Shown here: one piece after another, positions 7,405 to 14,608 of the stretch | Layout of the letters: every line of letters starts with the position of its first letter | How positions within the stretch are numbered: position 1 is the stretch's first letter | Source: JAYFRC01 sp034926415 | Lineage (GTDB): Bacteria > Bacillota > Clostridia > Oscillospirales > Oscillospiraceae | Direction of reading: 5' to 3' | Assembly (NCBI GenBank): GCA_034926415.1 | Contig: JAYFRC010000043.1 | Coordinates: 1 to 64,000, forward strand | Length of the DNA stretch: 64,000 nt | The notes under the pieces: generated by a model | What the model was told of the DNA's origin: nothing | Databases searched by the model: none | The model's input: the letters and a program-made list of their open reading frames with translations, nothing else | Position numbers and translations under genes: made by a program

Positions 7405-8796
7405 ATGCAGAGAGAAAATTCAAACCGCCTGCGAGACATGACGTCCGGCAGCCCCGCGAAGCACATTTTGTACTTCTCGATACCGCTGCTGCTCGGCAAC
7501 ATGCTTCAGCAGCTTTACAATATGGTCGACAGCTGGGTTGTCGGCAACTACGTCGGAGACACGGCGCTTGCCGCCGTCGGCGCGGCGTTCCCGATGATAT
7601 TCCTGTTTGTGTCGATGTTCATCGGCCTCGGTATCGGCGCCACGGTTGTCGTCGCGCAGTTTTACGGCGCGGGCGACATGGAGCGCGTCCGCGTGGCCAT
7701 AGACACGGCATACACCGCGATGATGATACTGGCGATACCCGTTTCACTCGCGGGATTTTTCCTCGCCGGACCGATACTTCACCTGATGCAGCTCGACGAG
7801 GCGGCCTTCGGCCAGGCGAAGCTGTATATGCAGATAGTGTCGCTGGGGCTCGTCGGCAGCATAGGCTACAACACAAACGCGGGAATACTTCAGGGGCTTG
7901 GAAACAGCAAGACACCGCTTCTGTTTTTGTCGATGGCGACGGCCATCAATATCGTGCTCGACCTCCTGTTCGTCATGGTCTTTCTTTGGGAGGTTGTCGG
8001 CGTCGCGGCCGCGACGCTTATCGGCGAGTGGTTCTCGTGGGTGTTCGGCACGATATATATAAACAGAAAATACAAGGACGCGTTCCGCATAAGGCCGCTG
8101 CATTGGATGGCCGACAAGCGGCTCCTCGCGCAGACGATACGCATCGGACTTCCCGCAGGGATACAGAACGCGCTGATCGCGGTCGGCATCATGGCGGTCT
8201 ATGCCAAGGTCAACGCCTACGGCTACGATTTTACCGCCGGGTTCAACGTCGCCAACAAGATAGACTGCTTCGCATTTTTGCCGATACAGTCGATAGCAAA
8301 CGCCGCCACGACTTATACCGGCCAGAATATCGGCGCGGGACATATAGACCGCGTGCCGCAGGGCACAAGGGCGAGCATGCTGATGAGTATAGGCTGGAGC
8401 GTGATATCGGCCGCCATCGTGATACCGCTCGCAGGGCCGATGATGTGGCTTTTCTCAAAGAGCCCGGACGTTATCGCGGCGGGAGAGCTGTACCTTTACT
8501 GGGTCATGCCGGGGTATATCCTGTTCACCTTCATCATGGTGCTCGGAAGCATTATGCGCGGCGCAGGCGAAAGCATAGTGCCGCTTATAACAACGATAGT
8601 GTCGGTTCTGCTCGGCCGCGTGCTGCTTTGCTATCTGCTCGACTATTACTTCGGCCAGCAGTATATGTTCGGCTGCTTTATCGGCGGCTGGATCATCGGC
8701 GCGGCCATAGCGATAATCTATTATCTGTCCGGCCGCTGGAAACGCCACGGGTCTGTCGAGACCGAGGTAAACGGGGAAATCAACCAGTGCGAATGA
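7405..8796 (+). CDS. MATE family efflux transporter
   Basis: A 463-residue integral membrane protein with about twelve hydrophobic segments, the usual MATE size. The family start pattern is clear (GSPAKHILYFSIPLLLGNMLQQLYNMVDSWVVG, read in two blocks), with the repeat at the start of the second half (RIGLPAGIQNALIAVG) and GAGESIVPL. Such proteins export cationic drugs or metabolites using Na+ or H+ gradients. The ATG follows CTGGAGGG by 7 bases. The gene is monocistronic, with its own promoter and a terminator that also serves the convergent peptidase gene. Substrate cannot be told from sequence. Confidence 0.93.
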   Translation: MQRENSNRLRDMTSGSPAKHILYFSIPLLLGNMLQQLYNMVDSWVVGNYVGDTALAAVGAAFPMIFLFVSMFIGLGIGATVVVAQFYGAGDMERVRVAIDTAYTAMMILAIPVSLAGFFLAGPILHLMQLDEAAFGQAKLYMQIVSLGLVGSIGYNTNAGILQGLGNSKTPLLFLSMATAINIVLDLLFVMVFLWEVVGVAAATLIGEWFSWVFGTIYINRKYKDAFRIRPLHWMADKRLLAQTIRIGLPAGIQNALIAVGIMAVYAKVNAYGYDFTAGFNVANKIDCFAFLPIQSIANAATTYTGQNIGAGHIDRVPQGTRASMLMSIGWSVISAAIVIPLAGPMMWLFSKSPDVIAAGELYLYWVMPGYILFTFIMVLGSIMRGAGESIVPLITTIVSVLLGRVLLCYLLDYYFGQQYMFGCFIGGWIIGAAIAIIYYLSGRWKRHGSVETEVNGEINQCE

Positions 8797-8828
8797 ACCC
8801 CGACGAGTACGGTTACCAGGACGACGGC

Positions 8829-8868
8829 AAAAAACCGCCCCTCCTTTTGGAGAGGCGGTTTTGTTATT
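8829..8868. terminator. Bidirectional terminator between MATE and M23 genes
   Basis: Stem AACCGCC..CTCC / GGAG..GGCGGTT with one mismatch, flanked by A and T runs on both sides, between convergent genes. Confidence 0.75.
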
Positions 8869-8873
8869 TTTGT

Positions 8874-10421
8874 TTAAGGCAGGTATTTCAGCGGGTTGAC
8901 CGTGGAGCCGTTGTAGCGTATCTCGAAGTGGCAGTGGTTGCCGGTCGAGCGCCCCGTGGAGCCCATCTTGGCTATATTCTGTCCCTTGTATACCTTTGTT
9001 CCGACGGAGACAAGAAGCTTGCTGTTGTGTCCGTAATAGGTCTGGTAGCCGTTGCCGTGGCTAATTATTACGAGGTATCCGTAGCCGCTCATCCAGCCGG
9101 CGTAGGTGACTGTGCCGCCGTCGGCCGCGTAGATGGGAGCGCCGTAATAGCCCGCGATGTCGATTCCGGAATGGAAGCGGTAGACGCCGAGGACTGTGCG
9201 ATAGCCGTAGGTCGAGCTGAGTCTTCCGCTTGCCGGCCAGCGGAACGAGCCGCTTGCCATGGTGGCGGGACGCGCCTTCGTACCGACGGCGAGGACTTCG
9301 GTGATGGGAGCGGTCGTCGTGACCGAGGAAACGATGTCGCGCTGTGACTCGACTCCGTTGACATAGCTGACGTTTGCCACAACGTCGGCCGTGCCGTTGA
9401 CTCCCGCGGTCAGGACCTTGGTCTGTCCGACGTACATGGAGCTGTCGTTCTGCTTTTCGATATCATAGGGAACTGCGGCCACATAGCTTTCGTGGTTGAT
9501 GGTCTTGACGCTCAGCAGAGGGATTTCCGCGCTGACCGTAAGCTGCTGGCCGATGTGTATCATGTCGATATTGGAGCCGGGATTCAGGGCCAGAAGATCG
9601 GCGGAGGACATCTCGTACGCCTCGGCTATCTCGGACCATGTGTCGCCGTCCTTTATGGTGTAGACCTGCTTTGCCTTGGAGGTGCTGTTCGCGACGTCGA
9701 GAATGCTGCCTAGCGCGCTCTTCTCGTCGGCGGAGATGACCTCGTGGGATATCTCGATATTCTGTACGAACTCCGCTGATATGGTGTCGGCGGTAACATA
9801 CTGGTTGAGCTTCTGCTTGAGAAGTGTCTCGAGAATCTCGGGATGGCCGGTAGCGCCGACTGCTTTGCCGTCCACGTTGAGAACGTAGGAATAGGTAACA
9901 AGGCTGCTTGCATTGCAGATAGCGTCCTCAAGCGCCTCCTGATCGAGCAGGCTGTCCTTTGAAACTATTACGGGGACGGAGGTTATCTTCTGCCCCTCGT
10001 CCTCAAATGAAAAGTCGTAGCCCAGCGCCGTGCTTGCCGAAGCCGTGACGAAATCCTTTGCGTCGAGATAGGTCTGGGCATTGGCGACGACGCCGACGGA
10101 TTCGCCGTTTATGCGAACTTCCGTTGCGAGCGTGTGGCTCTGGGAAAACATTGCGCCGGAGAATATCACGGCTGCCGCAATAAGAAATGCGTAAGGCTTT
10201 ACGCGGTAATTTGCAATCTTTTTCCCGGCCAGAGCGACCGCGCCGCCGAGCCCGCGGAGCGTCTGTCCGCCTAAGTCGGCCGCGACGGGAGCCGAACCGA
10301 CCATCATAAGCCGAAGCTGGCTGAACGCGTTATCCGATTCGGGGAACGACACATCTGCGCGCGACGGAATGCTTGTACGCTTTTCGAGCCGCGCTCCGCC
10401 GCGCTGTAAAATTTCTTCCAT
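8874..10421 (-). CDS. Membrane-anchored M23 peptidase with LysM and G5 domains
   Basis: A 515-residue cell-wall endopeptidase. The order is a cytoplasmic N-terminus of about 75 residues, one membrane span (76-93), an extracellular region of unknown fold, LysM (about 253-297), G5 (about 304-381) and a C-terminal M23 domain (about 416-512). Zinc ligands of the lysostaphin type are present: His417 and Asp421 in FHSGIDIAG and His498 in HCHFE; His465 lies in YYGHNS. LysM and G5 bind peptidoglycan, so the enzyme probably cleaves cross-links close to the membrane during growth or sporulation. The long cytoplasmic N-terminus is not usual for simple secreted hydrolases. The gene has its own promoter with a WalR-type box right behind it, which fits control by the cell-wall two-component system WalRK. 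It is monocistronic. Confidence 0.93.
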   Translation of the reverse strand: MEEILQRGGARLEKRTSIPSRADVSFPESDNAFSQLRLMMVGSAPVAADLGGQTLRGLGGAVALAGKKIANYRVKPYAFLIAAAVIFSGAMFSQSHTLATEVRINGESVGVVANAQTYLDAKDFVTASASTALGYDFSFEDEGQKITSVPVIVSKDSLLDQEALEDAICNASSLVTYSYVLNVDGKAVGATGHPEILETLLKQKLNQYVTADTISAEFVQNIEISHEVISADEKSALGSILDVANSTSKAKQVYTIKDGDTWSEIAEAYEMSSADLLALNPGSNIDMIHIGQQLTVSAEIPLLSVKTINHESYVAAVPYDIEKQNDSSMYVGQTKVLTAGVNGTADVVANVSYVNGVESQRDIVSSVTTTAPITEVLAVGTKARPATMASGSFRWPASGRLSSTYGYRTVLGVYRFHSGIDIAGYYGAPIYAADGGTVTYAGWMSGYGYLVIISHGNGYQTYYGHNSKLLVSVGTKVYKGQNIAKMGSTGRSTGNHCHFEIRYNGSTVNPLKYLP

Positions 10422-10478
10422 AATAACGTGCTTCCTCTTCCTTAATGTAAAGTCTCCGGCGAACTGCCGAAAACAAAT

Positions 10479-10495
10479 ATTACAATTCGGTTACA
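10479..10495 (-). promoter_or_regulatory. WalR-type box in front of the M23 peptidase
   Basis: Minus strand reads TGTAAC, five bases, TGTAAT, an exact fit to TGTWAH-N5-TGTWAH of WalR (YycF). It lies just downstream of the predicted -10, a position that in Bacillus is associated with repression, unless another promoter is used. Confidence 0.6.
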
Positions 10496-10498
10496 GAT

Positions 10499-10527
10499 AG
10501 TGTACCCGATTAAAATGCATACGTCAA
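10499..10527 (-). promoter_or_regulatory. Promoter of the M23 peptidase gene
   Basis: Minus-strand TTGACG and TACACT with a 17-base spacer, about 75 bases before the start codon. Confidence 0.75.
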
Positions 10528-10838
10528 GAAGAAGTTTTGTATGTTTTTGACGAAAAACGGCCATGCATTTTGATTTTTGTCACAAAAGCACAGCATATAG
10601 TAACACTTTTTCGAAAAACGCCCAAATCGGCACAATTTCTGATGGTTACAATTTGTAATTTTTGTTTCCAAACAAACCGAACGGCAAAATCAACGAATAT
10701 AAGAAATATGAAAGACGCGGGTTTCTAATGTCGAGGCGGCTGTTCTTGACCTGCTTGCGTCACTGCTGCTTTTTGTTTCCTTTTTGCGCATGACATGGTA
10801 AAATACATTATCAGAATATTGCGAAAGGGGGCGCCGCT
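10528..10838. other. AT-rich intergenic region between M23 gene and yaaO
   Basis: No gene. It contains a 13-base palindrome TTACAATTTGTAA near 10645 and, at its right end, an extended -10 (TGG then TAAAAT at 10796-10804) likely to serve yaaO. Nothing else is recognised. Confidence 0.5.
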
Positions 10839-12176
10839 GTGAACGCGCCGCTTTACAACACGCTAGTATCGCGCGCGGGACTCGGGACGCTCCGTATGCA
10901 CATGCCGGGACATAAGGGCAAATGCGCCCCGCCGGAGTTCCTCGCTGCCGCCGCGCTGGATTTTACCGAGCTTGACGGCACGGGCAACCTCTATACGGGC
11001 GACGGGCCCATAGCCGGGGCCGAGGCGCTGGCCGCGTCGGCCTGGGGCGCGGAGAGCTGCTATTTTCTGACCGGCGGCTCTACGCAGGGGGTGCACGCGG
11101 CGCTTGCGCTTTGCGCGCGGCCGGGCGACAAGATACTGCTCGACCGGGGAAGCCACCTTTCGTTCTTTACCGGCATGGCGCTGCTCGGACTCGAGCCGGA
11201 ATACGTCTGGTTTCCGACGGCTCAGCGCGTTTCCGCCGCGCTGGACATACATAATGATATAAAGACGGTCTGCGTGACATCGCCAACATATTACGGGCGA
11301 GTGCTGGACGTTGCAGGGATAGGCGCGGCATGCCGCGCGCACGGCGCGCGGCTTTTTGTGGACGAGGCGCACGGCGCGCATTTCCCGTTCGTCGGGATGG
11401 GGAAATGCGCGCAGGGAAAGGGCGCGGACGTGTCCGTGACCTCGGCGCACAAGACGCTTCCGGCGCTCGGAAGCGCCGCGATGCTTTTCGCCTCCGGCGA
11501 TTTCGCGCCGGAGGACGTGCGGGAAAAGACGGCGATGTTCGGCACCTCCAGCCCGTCCTACGCGATAATGGCGTCCATCGACTGGGCGCGTGCGTATATT
11601 ACCGAGGGCGGCGGAGCGGCGGAGTATATGCGCGCCGCGAAAGGCGTTGGGAAAATAAGGAAAGAGATAAATTCGCGGGGAGTTTTTCGCGCTTTTGAAG
11701 GCGCGGATGCCGACCCGACGCGGCTGACCGTGGACATGGGCTCGCTAGGAGGGAAGCGCGCCGCGCGCATGCTCGATGAAAAATACGGCGTGTGCTGCGA
11801 GACGTCAGACCGCGACAGGGCGGTGTTCATAGTGACCTGTGCGGATTCGGACGGAGACCTCGCGCGGCTTTCGGATGCGATAAGGGCGCTTGAGCCGCTC
11901 GCTCCGGCAAGCGGCGATGCGCGTGCCTGCCCGGAGCTTCCCGCGGCAAAGCGCGTCATGGCAATGAGAGACGCGGCGTTTTCGCCGAGAGAGCGCATTC
12001 CGCTCGCGGCGGCGGCGGGCCGTACGGCCGCCGAGTGCATAGCGCCGTATCCGCCGGGAGTGCCGGTCGCGGCGCCGGGCGAGGAAATAGGGCCGGAGAT
12101 ACTCGCGTATCTTCAGGGCGTGGGCTATGAGGAAAAGACGTATGTATCGGTCGTAAAGGAGGCGGAGAGGGTTTGA
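10839..12176 (+). CDS. Orn/Lys/Arg decarboxylase-family PLP enzyme (YaaO-like)
   Basis: A 445-residue fold-type I PLP enzyme related to B. subtilis YaaO and to basic amino-acid decarboxylases. Recognisable parts are RMHMPGHKGK at residues 20-28, LTGGSTQG, the Asp-containing VDEAHGAHFPF (174-184) and the PLP lysine K205 in TSAHKTLPALG. It lacks the N-terminal wing domain of the large inducible decarboxylases, and the true substrate is not known. The start codon is GTG or the nearby codon after GAAAGGGGGCG. It heads the yaaO-holB-yaaT operon found in many Firmicutes; its stop overlaps the holB start. Here tmk, darA and yaaR, which separate these genes in Bacillus, are missing. Confidence 0.88.
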   Translation: MNAPLYNTLVSRAGLGTLRMHMPGHKGKCAPPEFLAAAALDFTELDGTGNLYTGDGPIAGAEALAASAWGAESCYFLTGGSTQGVHAALALCARPGDKILLDRGSHLSFFTGMALLGLEPEYVWFPTAQRVSAALDIHNDIKTVCVTSPTYYGRVLDVAGIGAACRAHGARLFVDEAHGAHFPFVGMGKCAQGKGADVSVTSAHKTLPALGSAAMLFASGDFAPEDVREKTAMFGTSSPSYAIMASIDWARAYITEGGGAAEYMRAAKGVGKIRKEINSRGVFRAFEGADADPTRLTVDMGSLGGKRAARMLDEKYGVCCETSDRDRAVFIVTCADSDGDLARLSDAIRALEPLAPASGDARACPELPAAKRVMAMRDAAFSPRERIPLAAAAGRTAAECIAPYPPGVPVAAPGEEIGPEILAYLQGVGYEEKTYVSVVKEAERV

Positions 12177-13060
12177 GCGACGCAAGGGAAGAGCGCATAT
12201 ACGAGCGAATGAGCGCCGCCGCGGACGCGGGGACGCTCGGACACGCGTTCATCATAAGCGGAGAGGGAGACGCTCTCCGCGCAGCTAAGTATCTGGCCGC
12301 CGCGATGGAGTGCACGGCGCCCGAGGGAAGACCGTGCATGAAATGCGCGGCCTGCCGCAAGGTGGCGGAAAACATACATCCCGACGTTTTTACGGTCACG
12401 GACGACGAACACAAAATAATATCCGTTGAAATCATGCGCTCCGTCCGCGCCGACGCGTACATCCTGCCGAACGAGGGAAAGCGCAAGGTCTATATTTTCC
12501 CCGACTGCGGCAAGCTGGACGCGCGCGGCCAGGACATTATGCTGAAAACCGTCGAGGAGGGGCCGGAGCGCGCCGCGTTCATATTCTGCGCGGAAAATTC
12601 ATCGTCGCTGCTGGCGACGATGCGCTCCCGCTGCATTGAGCTGCGCCTGAACGACGGCGGCGCGGACGAGAAAGAGAAAGCCATGCTCGGCGAAGCGCTC
12701 GAGCTTTGCTGCTGCATTTCCGGGAAAAGGGAGGACGAGCTCGCAGGATTTCTCGCCTTAATGGAGACGCGTCGTCTTGACCGCGCGTCGCTTTCGCCGC
12801 TGTTTGCCGCCGCTCGGGAGGTATTCGCCGCCGCGCTGCTGTCGCTCTACGGCCGGAATACCCCGGAAACCTATGACGATATGCCCCGGACGCTCGCAAA
12901 AAGTTTGACAAAAGCACAGCTCGCGGGCATAATAGATATACTGGAAAAATACAGGGACGAAAGCGGATACAACGTCGGCGTGGGGCACACTCTCGGAGCC
13001 TTCGGCGCGGCGGTCGCGTCCGTTTTCGCAGGAACGCAACAGGAGGGCCCCAAAAGTTGA
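12173..13060 (+). CDS. holB: DNA polymerase III delta-prime subunit
   Basis: Clamp-loader subunit. The 295-residue protein has the AAA+ layout of HolB: GHAFIISGEGD in place of an active P-loop, a zinc-knuckle-like CMKCAAC, HPDVFTV, the partner-side segment ILPNEGKRKVYIFPD, and the sensor region QDIMLKTVEEGPERAAFIF with SSLLATMRSRC. The defective P-loop is normal for delta-prime. Translation starts at TTG overlapping the yaaO stop (TTGA), so it depends on coupling. It is followed by yaaT with another TTGA overlap. All three genes form one operon. Confidence 0.92.
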   Translation: MSDAREERIYERMSAAADAGTLGHAFIISGEGDALRAAKYLAAAMECTAPEGRPCMKCAACRKVAENIHPDVFTVTDDEHKIISVEIMRSVRADAYILPNEGKRKVYIFPDCGKLDARGQDIMLKTVEEGPERAAFIFCAENSSSLLATMRSRCIELRLNDGGADEKEKAMLGEALELCCCISGKREDELAGFLALMETRRLDRASLSPLFAAAREVFAAALLSLYGRNTPETYDDMPRTLAKSLTKAQLAGIIDILEKYRDESGYNVGVGHTLGAFGAAVASVFAGTQQEGPKS

Positions 13061-14301
13061 CTGAAGTAATAAGCGTCCGCTTCCGCGGCGGGTGTAAAGC
13101 ATACTATTTCTCGCCCGGCGAGGAAACCGTGAAGATCGGGGACGAGGTCATCGTGGACACCGCGCAGGGCGCGGAGTTCGGCATATGCTGCGTCGGCAAT
13201 CATCAGGTCGCCGACGAGCGCATTGTACAGCCGCTTCGCCAGATGATACGCCTCGCGACCGATGCCGACCGCCGCACGGTGGAAAGCAACCGCACCCGCG
13301 AAAAGGAATCTTTCGCAATATGCGAAAAGAAGATAGCGGAACACGGCCTCGATATGAAGCTCGTCAACGTGGAGTGCAGCTTCGAGGGCAACAAGATAAT
13401 CTTCTTCTTCACTGCCGACGGACGCGTTGATTTCCGCGAGCTCGTGAAGGACCTCGCCGCGCAGTTCCATTCACGTATAGAGCTGCGTCAGATAGGCGTG
13501 CGCGACGAGAGCAAGATGCTCGGCGGACTCGGCATATGCGGCCGTCCGTTCTGCTGCAGTAGCTTCCTCGACGACTTTCAGCCCGTGTCCATAAAAATGG
13601 CGAAGACGCAGAACCTGTCGCTCAACCCGACGAAGATATCGGGCACCTGCGGCAGGCTGATGTGCTGCCTCAAATACGAGCAGTGCGCCTACGAGGACGC
13701 CGCAAAGCGCATGTGCAGGAGCGATTCCTTTGTACAGACCCCGGACGGACCCGGAAACGTCACCGCCGTCAATCTCGTCAGGGAGACGGTCACCGTCCGC
13801 CTCGACGACGCGCCTGAAGCGCCGAAAAATTACCGCATGGGCGAGATAATAATCCTGCGCAGCGGCAAGGGTACGCGCGACGGGATAGATATACCCCCGC
13901 GTCCCGAGCGCATAAAGTCCGAGGACCCCGCAGAGGAAGAGATGATGGCTGCGTTTGAAAGCGATTTCGCGCGCCCGGCGGCGCCTGCTCCGGATCGTAA
14001 GGAGCAGCAGCCCCGGCGAAGAGACGACAGTCCCCGCCAGCAGCCCCAGGGAGCAAGGCCGCCGCGTCCGCAGCAGCAGAAGCCCCAGCGCGATCCCCAG
14101 AAAAGAGGGCCGCAGGAGCAGCAAAAACCGCGTCAGGACACGCCGCCGAAGCAGATAGTCCGCTTCGCGTCGAACATACCGATGGCCGGCAACGCCGCCG
14201 CGCCGCAGGAACAGCAGCACCGTTCCCGCCCGCACCGCAGAGGCCGCCGCAGAGGGCACGGCGGAAACGGAGCTCCGGGCGGAGCGCCGAAGGCCGAATA
14301 A
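13057..14301 (+). CDS. yaaT: PSP1-domain protein YaaT (stage 0 sporulation protein), with a long basic tail
   Basis: A 414-residue cytoplasmic protein. Residues 1 to about 275 are the PSP1/YaaT core, with the cysteine-rich GICGRPFCCSSFLDDFQPVS and CGRLMCCLKYE typical of the family, which may hold an iron-sulfur cluster as in the RicAFT complex. YaaT (RicT) acts with YlbF and YmcA in phosphorelay and mRNA processing control in Bacillus. From about residue 310 the protein is a low-complexity tail rich in Pro, Gln, Arg and Lys, ending in HRRGRRRGHGGNG, longer than in Bacillus. Such RG-rich tails often bind RNA, which would suit an mRNA-processing cofactor. Start is TTG with AGGAGG 10 bases upstream, overlapping the holB stop. 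Confidence 0.92.
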   Translation: MTEVISVRFRGGCKAYYFSPGEETVKIGDEVIVDTAQGAEFGICCVGNHQVADERIVQPLRQMIRLATDADRRTVESNRTREKESFAICEKKIAEHGLDMKLVNVECSFEGNKIIFFFTADGRVDFRELVKDLAAQFHSRIELRQIGVRDESKMLGGLGICGRPFCCSSFLDDFQPVSIKMAKTQNLSLNPTKISGTCGRLMCCLKYEQCAYEDAAKRMCRSDSFVQTPDGPGNVTAVNLVRETVTVRLDDAPEAPKNYRMGEIIILRSGKGTRDGIDIPPRPERIKSEDPAEEEMMAAFESDFARPAAPAPDRKEQQPRRRDDSPRQQPQGARPPRPQQQKPQRDPQKRGPQEQQKPRQDTPPKQIVRFASNIPMAGNAAAPQEQQHRSRPHRRGRRRGHGGNGAPGGAPKAE

Positions 14302-14310
14302 ACGAATATA

Positions 14311-14345
14311 AAACGCGCTTCCGTTTGCCGCGGGGGCGCGTTTTT
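14311..14345 (+). terminator. Terminator after yaaT
   Basis: AAACGCGC paired with GCGCGTTT around a partly paired GC-rich interior, then TTTTT. Confidence 0.75.
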
Positions 14346-14608
14346 GTACGTGCGGAGGGATTCGGGAGCCGTTCTCTGACGGCGAAGCGGGAGGCAACGC
14401 CCCTAATGGTGCTCATCCGCCGCGCTTTGCGTTCCGCCCTCCAAAATTGAAAGGCGCAGCCGCATTACGCCATCACAATTTAACAATATATGCATATTAT
14501 TTTTTTCGCTTCCGTGGTATACTGATTTTATATATTTATGTTTGAGGTACAAGCTTTCCGCATTATGTGACAATGCGAAACAGTTATTATGTAAGGATAA
14601 GGTAATTT
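14346..14608. other. Gap between yaaT terminator and the P-type ATPase
   Basis: No gene seen. GC-rich at the left, AT-rich at the right, with an extended -10 element (TGG then TATACT) at 14515-14523 that probably starts the ATPase message; no good -35 goes with it. Confidence 0.5.

Noticed and set aside
7986..9347. 453-codon open frame on the plus strand
   Set aside because: It overlaps the MATE and M23 genes in other frames, is dominated by Arg/Ala/Gly and has no family motifs; GC-rich DNA gives such shadows.
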